This document shows positions 22,871-30,037 of a stretch of 30,831 nucleotides of DNA, one piece after another. The translations under genes were made by a program, and so were the position numbers. Position 1 is the first letter of the stretch, and the number at the start of each line of letters is the position of its first letter. The stretch comes from JARRNO01 sp037384885 (GTDB taxonomy: Bacteria > Acidobacteriota > UBA4820 > DSQY01): assembly GCA_037384885.1 (NCBI GenBank), contig JARRNO010000056.1, forward strand, positions 1 to 30,831. The letters are read 5' to 3'. The notes under the pieces were generated by a model that was given only the letters and a program-made list of their open reading frames with translations, was not told the DNA's origin and searched no databases.

Positions 22871-23449
22871 ATGCACGACTTTCTGGAATATACCCTGAAG
22901 TTTGCCTGGCTGGCGCTCGTGCTGTACTGGCTTTGGAGTGCTCGACACGCCAAATCCCACATGCAAAGGCAAAATTTCACGGTTCGCGTCGCTGCCTATT
23001 GGCTTCCGTTTCTCGTTGCTGTCGGGCTGCTGGGGCCGGGCCATTGGTATGGCGACACCTTTCTGCATCACCGGTTTTTACCCAAGTCGCTCTGGATACA
23101 AGGTCTCGGCGTTGCCCTTGTTATTGCTGGGGTTGCGCTCGCCTGCCGGGCACGGTATTTCCTCGGCCGGAACTGGAGCATGTCGGTCGAGCTTAAACAA
23201 AAGCACGAACTCATCCAGTCAGGTCCATACAGCGTGGTGCGCCATCCCATCTATACGGGTCTTCTGATAGGATTTGCCGGCACGGCGGTGGCGATGGCTG
23301 AATGGCGCGGTCTCATATCCGTGGCCATCTTTACCACCTTTATCGTCTTCAAACTGCGCGTCGAGGAGCGGTGGCTCTCTGAACTGTTCGGCCCCGAATA
23401 CAGCCAATATATGGATCGCATCAAGGCGCTGGTGCCGGGACTTTTTTGA
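22871..23449 (+). CDS. Isoprenylcysteine carboxyl methyltransferase (ICMT/PEMT-like) family protein
   Basis: This 192-residue membrane protein has about five helices. It carries the C-terminal SAM-binding signature GPYSVVRHPIYTGLL (about 117-131) and RVEERWLSELFGPEYSQYMDR (about 166-186). These are characteristic of the ICMT/phospholipid methyltransferase fold. Bacterial members methylate lipids or small molecules at the membrane. True prenyl-cysteine substrates are unlikely here, so the substrate is open. GGAAGGA lies before the ATG. Confidence 0.9.
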   Translation: MHDFLEYTLKFAWLALVLYWLWSARHAKSHMQRQNFTVRVAAYWLPFLVAVGLLGPGHWYGDTFLHHRFLPKSLWIQGLGVALVIAGVALACRARYFLGRNWSMSVELKQKHELIQSGPYSVVRHPIYTGLLIGFAGTAVAMAEWRGLISVAIFTTFIVFKLRVEERWLSELFGPEYSQYMDRIKALVPGLF

Positions 23450-23685
23450 ATTCGATCTTTTTATCATGACGGGCCGCGCGTCGCGTTCATTCGAGGAACA
23501 CCCCAGCCAATTCGTGATTCAGAGGCTTTGCACGGTTAATGCCGCAACGGGATGAAATGACGAGGCTTGTGCTACTATCAAAACAGAGACCGTTGCCGGG
23601 ATATTGAGAACCATTGGTTTTCTAAAGAAACCACTCAGCCGCCGTCAGGTGGACTCTGGGGGTTATTGAAATGGGAGGTGGACTG

Positions 23686-23808
23686 ATGCATTCGATTGTG
23701 TTTTTAAGTTGGGGCTCGCCCGTAGGGCTCGGTATCTTCCTCGCGGGGGTCGGTGTCTTCTTCTGGGGCATCACGAAAACGGGCTGGCTTGGCGACAATG
23801 AAAACTAG
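23686..23808 (+). CDS. 40-residue single-helix membrane protein
   Basis: ATG at 23686 follows GGGAGG with good spacing and is read for 40 codons to a TAG at 23806. The sequence has one hydrophobic helix (VGLGIFLAGVGVFFWGI, about 13-29). It ends with a polar tail KTGWLGDNEN, and the short GWLGD motif is common at the end of small membrane proteins. It is too short for most gene callers. The upstream stretch 23450-23685 contains no other gene. Function is unknown. Confidence 0.6.
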   Translation: MHSIVFLSWGSPVGLGIFLAGVGVFFWGITKTGWLGDNEN

Positions 23809-23843
23809 CCGGCAAGACAAGTAAAAGTGAACCGGGGGCAAAT

Positions 23844-23882
23844 CTTGAAAGGGTGATGGGTGGTTCCCCTGCCCCTTTCAAG
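23844..23882 (+). terminator. Stem-loop after the small membrane protein gene
   Basis: CTTGAAAGGG at 23844-23853 and CCCTTTCAAG at 23873-23882 form a perfect 10-bp stem with a 19-base loop, between the 40-residue gene and the VOC gene. There is no T-tract. It may end the first transcript or lie in the leader of the second. Confidence 0.5.
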
Positions 23883-23924
23883 CGCCCCCGGCCGGCCGCC
23901 TCATAGAAAAGGAGGACGAAAACC

Positions 23925-24314
23925 ATGCATCGCAGCCGTCTGGGAGGTTTGATCATCGATTGCAATACCGGCGACCTCGAAAAAGAGGCTCGCTTTTGGA
24001 GCCAGGCTCTCGGCTACGGGATCTGCGCCTCATCCGATGCCGGAGACGACTACTTCATCTCCCTCGACACCCCGCCGGGGGAGCCCTACATCGAGGTCCA
24101 GTCCGTGGACCACCCGAGCCGCGTGCACCTCGACATCAAGACCGACGACCTCGACGCGGAAGTTGCGAGGCTGGAGCGCCTGGGCGCCCGGCGTGTTGAG
24201 AAGATCGAGTACTGGTGGGTGATGGAGGCGCCAAGCGGCCACCGGTTCTGTGTGGTCTCACTCCGCCCCGGCCAGAACGTCGGCAAGATGAATGTATGGG
24301 AAGACAACACTTAG
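23925..24314 (+). CDS. VOC (glyoxalase/bleomycin-resistance-like) family protein
   Basis: This 129-residue protein has the beta-alpha-beta-beta-beta pairs of the vicinal-oxygen-chelate fold. The first half is LGGLIIDCNTGDLEKEARFWSQALGYGI and the second half begins RVHLDIKTDDLDAEVARLERLGARRV. The ending WWVMEAPSGHRFCVVSL is typical of the Glyoxalase_6 subgroup. Members are metal-dependent or metal-free binding and lyase proteins, and the substrate is unknown. AAAAGGAGG before the ATG at 23925 is strong. Confidence 0.9.
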   Translation: MHRSRLGGLIIDCNTGDLEKEARFWSQALGYGICASSDAGDDYFISLDTPPGEPYIEVQSVDHPSRVHLDIKTDDLDAEVARLERLGARRVEKIEYWWVMEAPSGHRFCVVSLRPGQNVGKMNVWEDNT

Positions 24315-24417
24315 CTGGCACGTTCACCGCTGAACGAAAGCGGTTTTCCAAATTGACAGACGCTTCATGATAATCCAATAGCTGGAAGCCGGGGTTTGAT
24401 CTCGCGAATGGGCGCGC

Positions 24418-24870
24418 TTACCTTTCATCCCGGGGATGGTGGAATTCGTTCATCGTCCCTGGATCTTTGTCTGGCACACGTTCGCCCTTCGTTCTGGCCA
24501 GCGGGTACGTGCCCAGCAGGGGCCGGAAACGTCTATCCGGCTCTGCATTGCGGTGCTTCCGCATCAGTCTGATGCTGTGCAAGGCCATAGGACACCCGAA
24601 GATCATGAGAAACAGTGCAACAAAGCCGGTGATGATATTGTGTTTCTGTTGGGTCAGGGACTGGTCAGTAAGCGGATTTGAAAGCATGGGCGCCAGAAAG
24701 AGTACACCTCCCAGAACGCACAGAGACATCGACACGCGGAAATACCACTTGAGAATCCCCGAGCAGCGCCTTCTGATGGCAACCCACGCATAGACGAACA
24801 TTAAAATCAAGAAGCCGAGGAATCCGTACAGGATGTGAATGATCAGAGCCCATTCCGCTGCATCTTTCAT
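24418..24870 (-). CDS. Three-helix membrane protein, unknown
   Basis: This 150-residue protein has three predicted membrane helices: IIHILYGFLGFLILMFVYAWVAI, VSMSLCVLGGVLFLAPML and IITGFVALFLMIFGCPMAL. A basic cytoplasmic tail follows. ATG at 24870 is chosen because GGAGG lies eight bases upstream; a longer frame reaches 24963 without such a site. I do not recognise the family. It is on the opposite strand from its left neighbour. Confidence 0.65.
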   Translation of the reverse strand: MKDAAEWALIIHILYGFLGFLILMFVYAWVAIRRRCSGILKWYFRVSMSLCVLGGVLFLAPMLSNPLTDQSLTQQKHNIITGFVALFLMIFGCPMALHSIRLMRKHRNAEPDRRFRPLLGTYPLARTKGERVPDKDPGTMNEFHHPRDER

Positions 24871-25303
24871 CAAGGTCCTCCACAAACAAACTACCGCCTT
24901 AATATCCTTAAGGCAACCCGGCGAAAGAAGAGGTTCGAGAAGCGGAAGGTCGCGCAAAATCACGAAGCAAGCCCAGGCGCCTCATCCCCGGTGGAGGCCA
25001 CGAAAGGCGGGTCGGCTTGGTCCGCCGGTTCGTGCTGGAATGTCCGCAGTTACAGCAGCTATGAGCCGCCCCGTGGGAACCTTGCAGCCGGTGAGCCCAT
25101 TGAGGGAAGGGGCCGAAAAGCAGCATGAGACAGGCGTTTAGGAAAACAGACGTTAGATCTTGGGACCTGCTAAAGTCATTTTCGCCCTGGGTTTTAGGCG
25201 CAAGACCTGACACCGTTCCTCATGGTGTTCATGAAATAAAGGCTATAAGGTAAGCCCCGAAACCGAGACCATGACCCCGGAATCACGTGCCTCCGCGCCT
25301 AGG
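24871..25303. other. Gene-free interval with a diverged direct repeat and REP-like end
   Basis: No protein gene is supported here. The interval holds repeat copy R1 (25036-25169) and a GGCGCAAGACCTGAC sequence at 25192-25206. The latter resembles the GACCTGAC ends of REP elements associated with Y1-type transposases. Confidence 0.5.
25036..25169 (+). repeat. Diverged direct repeat, copy R1
   Basis: This 134-nt segment aligns end to end with 28983-29117. Shared blocks include CGNAGTTACAGC, GANTCG-type spacing, TTGCAG, GGTNAGCNCATTG and a terminal GACCTG. Identity is roughly 60-65% by eye. The two copies lie in the same orientation outside the duplicated glycosyltransferase/ankyrin cassette. 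Confidence 0.6.
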
Positions 25304-25925
25304 CTACAGGGCGGGGACCTGACTTTGCACGTTCGCCGACCCCACCGCTTCCCCGCTTAAGGCCTTGAGCTGTTCGTAGAGGCAATGGTCCTGATACCGA
25401 ATAGACTTGTCCGCGTTGTTTCTTCTCCACATTTCGTTCCAACAATGAACTGCCAGAGAATCGTTGAATACACTCATATCCGATTCGGTGATCAGGCGGT
25501 CCCACTTCCACCACTCTATGGGGCAGAATGCTTCGGGGGCGAACACGTCATTCCACATCTTGAATTTTGTCACCGCGTTTGTGAGCAGTATGGGGCCTGT
25601 CTCTCCCCATTTCAGCATCGCGGGGTCCTTCGCAAGCGACTTCTTGTAGCAATAGCCCACAAGTCTTGATTTTGCCGGAGCCTTCATCACACAGCAATTG
25701 TCCTTTATTTTTCCTGTTATGTGCCGGGACGTTTTTCACATTCCCGTACACGTAAAGAACATACTCATGCCCGTTGTTGAGGAAGGAAGAAATGCACATC
25801 CTTTCCATCACCGTGAGTTCTTTGCCGATCCACAAGCTTTGAATGGCGGGCGGCTCGGCCGGCCGGCGTAACGACTTGAAGCAACTGTTTAATGCGCTGT
25901 TTATAATTGGCCTGAGAACCCCCAT
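25304..25925 (-). pseudogene. DXD glycosyltransferase pseudogene, 203-nt internal deletion
   Basis: The 5' part (start ATG at 25925 behind AAAGGAGGG) reads as far as LYVYGNVKN, close to the intact copy at 27692-28498. The 3' part resumes in another frame at ITGKIKDNCCVMKAPAKS and runs to the C-terminus at 25304. Between a shared CTGTTCGTAGA block and the start codon, this copy is 203 bases shorter than the intact one. The loss removes about 67 codons, including the YWVDTD active-site motif, and shifts the frame. It also differs at many positions elsewhere, so it is an old duplicate rather than a fresh copy. Confidence 0.88.
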
Positions 25926-26160
25926 GATATCCCTCCTTTATTCCCATGCTTTCCCTAAGGCCGCAGCCACAAACTGGAAAGGGTCCATTCCGCCGCTCCA
26001 GCGGATCGTGCACGGAAACATCGTCACCGCGCTTTGTCCGGGTGGGGAAGCGTGTCACCCAAGGTATGTGCTATGCTCCCCCTCTTCCTCGACACGACGT
26101 GCTCATCCATGGTTTCAGAGGTGTCAGAGTACTCCATTGCGGGCCTTCTGGGCAAGGGCG
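25926..26160 (-). repeat. Upstream region duplicated with the glycosyltransferase gene
   Basis: This stretch matches 28499-28730, for example CTATGCTCCCCCTCTTCCTC at 26071-26090 versus 28641-28660 and AGAGTACTCCATT near 26128 versus 28698. The duplication therefore includes about 230 bases in front of the start codon, probably with the promoter. The remainder, 26161-26277, shows no feature. Confidence 0.75.
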
Positions 26161-26277
26161 TCAGGCGAACAGCCTGCCAGGCAGCGAAGACCATTGAAGG
26201 CGGGAAGTCACAAAACATGGTGATTCGGGCGATCTGTAAATGAACAGCTAACCTGGAGAGCTGACCAATAGCCACGC

Positions 26278-27435
26278 TTAGCTACCTTTTTCAGCTCTCT
26301 TGAGTAAATCCAGAAGGTATGGATCGCCCAGGGTTCGGGCGACGTCCATGACCGTTTCTCCCTTTGCGTCCTTGAGATCGACCCTGGCCCCGCGTTTGAT
26401 CAGACTCCGAGCGACCGGAGTCTGTCCTCTCGCCGCGGCATAGCAGAGAGCCGCGTTGCCCCTGTCGTTCGCGGCGTTGACTGATGCACCGTGATCGAGA
26501 AGCAGGGTGACCAGGCTCTCCCAGCCTCCGGACGCGGCGAGCATGAGCGGCGTTTCGTGCCAGGCGCCTGTTGCATGGACGTCTGCATCGGCTTTCAGGA
26601 GCGCCCGCGCAGCATCAATCTTTCCCCGCTCCGACGCCATGATCAGCGCCGTCTTGTTCTGTCCTCCGTCGAAGGCATGCTGGCTCACATTGGCGCCCTT
26701 CTTGATCAGTGCGGTGAGAGCATCGACCCTGCCTCGCGCCGCTGCGAGCATCAGGGCCGTGACCCCGTTGACATCCCCTTCGTTCACGCGCGCTCCGGCG
26801 CGAACCAGAACTCCGATATTGGCCGGGGCGCCTTCCAGGGCCGCGTGCATCAGGGCCGTATACCCCTTCGGGCTCTGCGCGTTCACATGCGCACCGTGAT
26901 CGAGGAGCACTTTGAGCAGGACGCCTTTTCCTTCTGACGCCGCCATCAGTGGGGACAGGGTCTTCCAGCATAAATTGGGATTCGCTCCGTGCGACAATAG
27001 AAGCTGAACCGTCTTCAAATCGTCCAGCATAGTCGCGGCCACCAGGGGAGAATCATGAAACCCATGGGGGCCCACATTCACCTTTGCACCATGGCGCAGC
27101 AGTATCCGAGTGATTTTTTCTTTCCGATCCGCCACAGCTATCATTAAAGGAACACCTGCGTGCGCATTGGAATCAGCGCCGTGATTTAATAATAGTTCAA
27201 CCGTTTGCGGATGGTTCCCAATCACGGCGTACTCAAGTGGCGTTGTGTCTCTTTTGTCCGCTTTGTAGGGATCCCTCCCTTCATTCAGCAACCGACCTAT
27301 GTCTGTGATGTCCCCGTAGTAACCCGCTATGCAGAGTGGGTCCGTGATACCCGTTGGGTCTTTCGCGTAAACAAGCGTGCCCACGACCAAAAGAAACGAA
27401 ATTGTGATGAAGATGGACTTACTCCAAAAGCGCAT
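26278..27435 (-). CDS. Exported ankyrin-repeat protein, long
   Basis: This 385-residue protein has a signal peptide (MRFWSKSIFITISFLLVVGTLVYA, cleavage likely after residue 24). About ten ankyrin repeats follow across the whole mature protein, seen as recurrent G-x-TPL-x-x-A and LL-x-x-GA-x-VN units. Examples are NHGADSNAH, RHGAKVNV, SHGANPN, DHGAHVNAQ, RAGARVNEG, KKGANVSQ, DHGASVNAAN and KRGARVDLKD. ATG at 27435 is preferred because GAGAGGG lies just upstream; the frame extends to 27495. It probably acts as an extracytoplasmic binding protein. It sits between the two glycosyltransferase copies on the same strand. Confidence 0.92.
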   Translation of the reverse strand: MRFWSKSIFITISFLLVVGTLVYAKDPTGITDPLCIAGYYGDITDIGRLLNEGRDPYKADKRDTTPLEYAVIGNHPQTVELLLNHGADSNAHAGVPLMIAVADRKEKITRILLRHGAKVNVGPHGFHDSPLVAATMLDDLKTVQLLLSHGANPNLCWKTLSPLMAASEGKGVLLKVLLDHGAHVNAQSPKGYTALMHAALEGAPANIGVLVRAGARVNEGDVNGVTALMLAAARGRVDALTALIKKGANVSQHAFDGGQNKTALIMASERGKIDAARALLKADADVHATGAWHETPLMLAASGGWESLVTLLLDHGASVNAANDRGNAALCYAAARGQTPVARSLIKRGARVDLKDAKGETVMDVARTLGDPYLLDLLKRAEKGS

Positions 27436-27544
27436 TGTTTTCCCTCTCAAGAATGAGGCAACGTCTTCGAAAGTAAACCTTGCTGCAAAAAACATCTCCG
27501 CTTAAGCTGAAAACAGTTTAGCCTCAAGGGCGGCATCGCCGCCC

Positions 27545-27581
27545 CGTGAATCGTTAACCGTCAACCGTGAGTCGTGAAGTG
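27545..27581. repeat. Degenerate short tandem repeat (CCGTGA/TCGTGAA type)
   Basis: Repeated units of the form CGTGAATCGT, AACCGT, AACCGTGAG and TCGTGAAGTG lie in the gap between the ankyrin and glycosyltransferase genes (27436-27691). Such short imperfect arrays are common intergenic microsatellites. Nothing else is seen in the gap. Confidence 0.5.
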
Positions 27582-27691
27582 AAAGGCGGTTGCGGGATGG
27601 CCGCCCGGGAAATTAGATGGCTGTCCCTGGTTTTGCCTTCCCAGATCATCGCCTCGCGCCTTCCGTTTTGCTACATTGCAAGATATGTTCC

Positions 27692-28498
27692 CTATGTTTT
27701 GTCAGCGGGCGCCGCAACTCGCTGACCTAAAGTCTGGAGCTGTTCGTAGAGACAATTATCCTTATACCGAATAGACTTGTCCGCGTTGTTTCGTCTCCAC
27801 ATTTCGTTCCAGCAATGCACCGCCAGGGAGCCATTGAATACATTCATATCCGATTCGGTGATCAGGCGATCCCACTTCCACCACTCTATGGGACAGAATG
27901 CCTCGGGGCCGGACACATCATCCCACATCTTGAATTGTGTCACGGCCTTTGTGAGCAAAATGGGTCCCATCTCCGCCCATTTCAGCGTTGCGGGGTCTTT
28001 CGCAATCGACTCCTTATAGCAATAGGCCATAAGTCTTGATTTTGCCGGAGCCTTCATCACACAGCAATTGACCTTTATTTTCCCTGTCATATTTCGCTGA
28101 GAGGCGAAGAGGTAACGCTTCTCGAAAGGAAACGGTTTCAAACAGAAGATGTCCGTGTCCACCCAGTACCCGCCCTTTTCGTACAGCAGCTTGTATCGAA
28201 ACATATCTGAAAATCCCGCATAGCTGTCATATGAGCTGTATTTGAATATCTCCGATTCATGAATGATGTCGTTGGCATCCTTCACGGTGGTTCCTGGCGG
28301 GATATGGTTTACATGGCCGTACACATAAAGAACATAATCGTGCCCATTGTTCAGGAAGGAAGAAATGCACATCCTTTCCATCACCGTGAGTTCCTTTCCG
28401 ATCCACAAGCTCTGTATGGCGGGCGGTTGAGCCGGCTGGCGCAACGACTTGAAAGAACCTTTCAATGCGCTCTTTATGATCTGTTTGATCTCTGCCAT
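27692..28498 (-). CDS. Glycosyltransferase with DXD motif (GT32-like sugar transferase), intact copy
   Basis: This 268-residue protein has the core of the 'sugar-binding region containing DXD' family. It opens with IQSLWIGKELTVMERMCISSFLNNGHDYVLYVY; the centre is FSDMFRYKLLYEKGGYWVDTDIFC, with Asp114-Thr-Asp116 as the metal/nucleotide-sugar site. The C-terminal half is KAPAKSRLMAYCYKES...CPIEWWKW and AVHCWNEMWRR. It would transfer a sugar from a nucleotide donor in the cytoplasm. ATG at 28498 has a G-rich site upstream; a longer frame reaches 28588, but the extension is probably leader. A damaged duplicate lies at 25304-25925. Confidence 0.88.
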   Translation of the reverse strand: MAEIKQIIKSALKGSFKSLRQPAQPPAIQSLWIGKELTVMERMCISSFLNNGHDYVLYVYGHVNHIPPGTTVKDANDIIHESEIFKYSSYDSYAGFSDMFRYKLLYEKGGYWVDTDIFCLKPFPFEKRYLFASQRNMTGKIKVNCCVMKAPAKSRLMAYCYKESIAKDPATLKWAEMGPILLTKAVTQFKMWDDVSGPEAFCPIEWWKWDRLITESDMNVFNGSLAVHCWNEMWRRNNADKSIRYKDNCLYEQLQTLGQRVAAPADKT

Positions 28499-29158
28499 GG
28501 TCCCCCCCTTCATGCCCATGGTTTCTCTGGAAGCGCAGTCGCAAACTGGAAAAGATCCCTTCTGCCGCCCCAGCGATCCGTACACCAAGACGTCATCCCC
28601 GCGCTTTGTCCGGTCGCGGAGGCGTCTCAGCGCACATAGGCTATGCTCCCCCTCTTCCTCGACACGGCGTGCTTATCCATCGCTGTTGTGCCGCCAGAGT
28701 ACTCCATTTCCAGCCTCCCGGGCAAGGACAAGAGACATGAGGTTGAAGACCGTGCGGACCTGACCGGTCAGCCGTGTGTGCCGCCGGCAACTCTTATGAA
28801 ACAAGCCATCCCAGAAGGGGGCTTAAGACCAAAGACATAGAGAAATCTTCGGTCCCACAGAGAAGCGCTGAAGGCGCAGACGAGGGACGCTGAGAAATTT
28901 ACCTTCAATGTCGGGCAATCGCGCCGTGGGCCAGGGAGCGGGCGAAGGGCGAGGCGATTCGGCCCGTGGTTTGCGCATGTGTTAAAATACCCGTAGTTAC
29001 AGCAAGCAAGAGTCGTGAGATGTGGAGTTTGCAGAGGGTAAGCTCATTGGGGGGGCGAGGCCGCAAGGTGCTTTGAGAAAAGTGTCGAAGAGAATTAAGA
29101 GTAAACCTGTAGACCTGCCCCCCTTTCTGTTCAGATTTCTCGTTTAAGGGGGTCCAGA
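28499..29158. other. Gene-free interval: duplicated leader plus repeat copy R2
   Basis: The first part (28499-28730) is the upstream region shared with the pseudogene copy. GGACCTGACCGGTCAG at 28757-28772 is a REP-like GACCTGAC site with a self-complementary end. Repeat copy R2 follows at 28983-29117. No coding frame is convincing. Confidence 0.5.
28983..29117 (+). repeat. Diverged direct repeat, copy R2
   Basis: This 135-nt partner of R1 (25036-25169) has the same order of conserved blocks from AGTTACAGC to the terminal AGACCTGC. It ends 41 bases before the SIMPL-domain gene. It may be the remains of a mobile or REP-type element. Confidence 0.6.
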
Positions 29159-29866
29159 ATGCGTTTGATAGGGATGTTGACCTGGGGGATCGCAATTGTG
29201 GGGCTGTCGCTGGCGGTGCAAGCCCAAGAGCCTAAACCGCCCACCATCGACGTGACCGGGACCGCACAAATGCAAATCTCGCCGACTTATGCGCGAATCT
29301 CTGTTTCCGTGACCACGTTGAATAAAGATGTCCGGCTGGCCCAGAAGCTCAACGACGAAAAAGCAAAGAAAGTGCTGGCGGTGGTCGAGAAGGATGGTGT
29401 GTCCGGCAAGGACGTTGCAACCGAGGACGTCTCACTTGAAAGAGAAGAAGAGGACGTTGAAGGCAAGGCGCCCATATTCCTCGGCTACAAAGCGAGAACT
29501 CGCATGGTGATCACCCTCAGAGAAATGAGCACTTACGATGGCTTGATTGCCGACGTGATCGAAGCGGGCGTCGACGGAATCGGCAACGTGCGCTTCGGGT
29601 CCGATGATGAGGTGGCGAAACGAAAGGAAGTTCGGATTCTCGCAATCAAGGCCGCGAAAGAAAAAGCGGATTATCTGGCGGCGGCTCTGGGGCAGAAGGT
29701 GTGCGCTCCCATCAAGATTTCTGAATCCTCCCGGAGCTCCAGCAATTATTATCGCGGCATGAACGAAATAGTATTGTTGGCACCTGCTGCGGTAAAAACC
29801 TCGTTGGCACCCAGCAACATAACGATCACCGCGTCGATCGACGTGACGTTTCTGTTGTGCCGGTGA
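29159..29866 (+). CDS. Exported SIMPL (DUF541) domain protein
   Basis: This 235-residue protein has a signal peptide (MRLIGMLTWGIAIVGLSLAVQA, cleavage likely after residue 22). The SIMPL domain follows: the N-terminal IDVTGTAQMQISPTYARISVSVTT block, the central FLGYKARTRMVITLREM, and the end KEVRILAIKAAKEKADYLAAALGQKVCAPIKISES. SIMPL/DUF541 proteins are periplasmic or outer-membrane-associated oligomers, sometimes linked to stress resistance, with no known catalytic activity. AAGGGGG precedes the ATG at 29159. No operon partner is visible. Confidence 0.93.
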   Translation: MRLIGMLTWGIAIVGLSLAVQAQEPKPPTIDVTGTAQMQISPTYARISVSVTTLNKDVRLAQKLNDEKAKKVLAVVEKDGVSGKDVATEDVSLEREEEDVEGKAPIFLGYKARTRMVITLREMSTYDGLIADVIEAGVDGIGNVRFGSDDEVAKRKEVRILAIKAAKEKADYLAAALGQKVCAPIKISESSRSSSNYYRGMNEIVLLAPAAVKTSLAPSNITITASIDVTFLLCR

Positions 29867-30037
29867 TACGCCTGCCGGTCGTTTAAGCGTGGCGGGGGCA
29901 AACTTTCAGGTTCTACGCCAACCTCATTGGTTAATAGTCGTCCACCGGTTGCTGCTCGCGAAGGCAACCCAGCCGCTTCCTCCCCGGGGGCGGCGCACGA
30001 AGCCTACCAGAGGCGAACTAGCGGGAGGAGGGGAAAG

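Noticed and set aside
24353..24374. Perfect TTGACA with a nearby GATAAT
   Set aside because: The spacing is only 10 bp and no plus-strand gene follows, so it is not a credible promoter.
27541..27590. Possible CRISPR array
   Set aside because: The repeats are only 6-10 bases, degenerate and without spacers, so this is a short tandem repeat.
28905..29195. Minus-strand frame of 96 codons over repeat R2
   Set aside because: The corresponding frame over R1 does not preserve the protein sequence, so the repeat is conserved as DNA, if at all.
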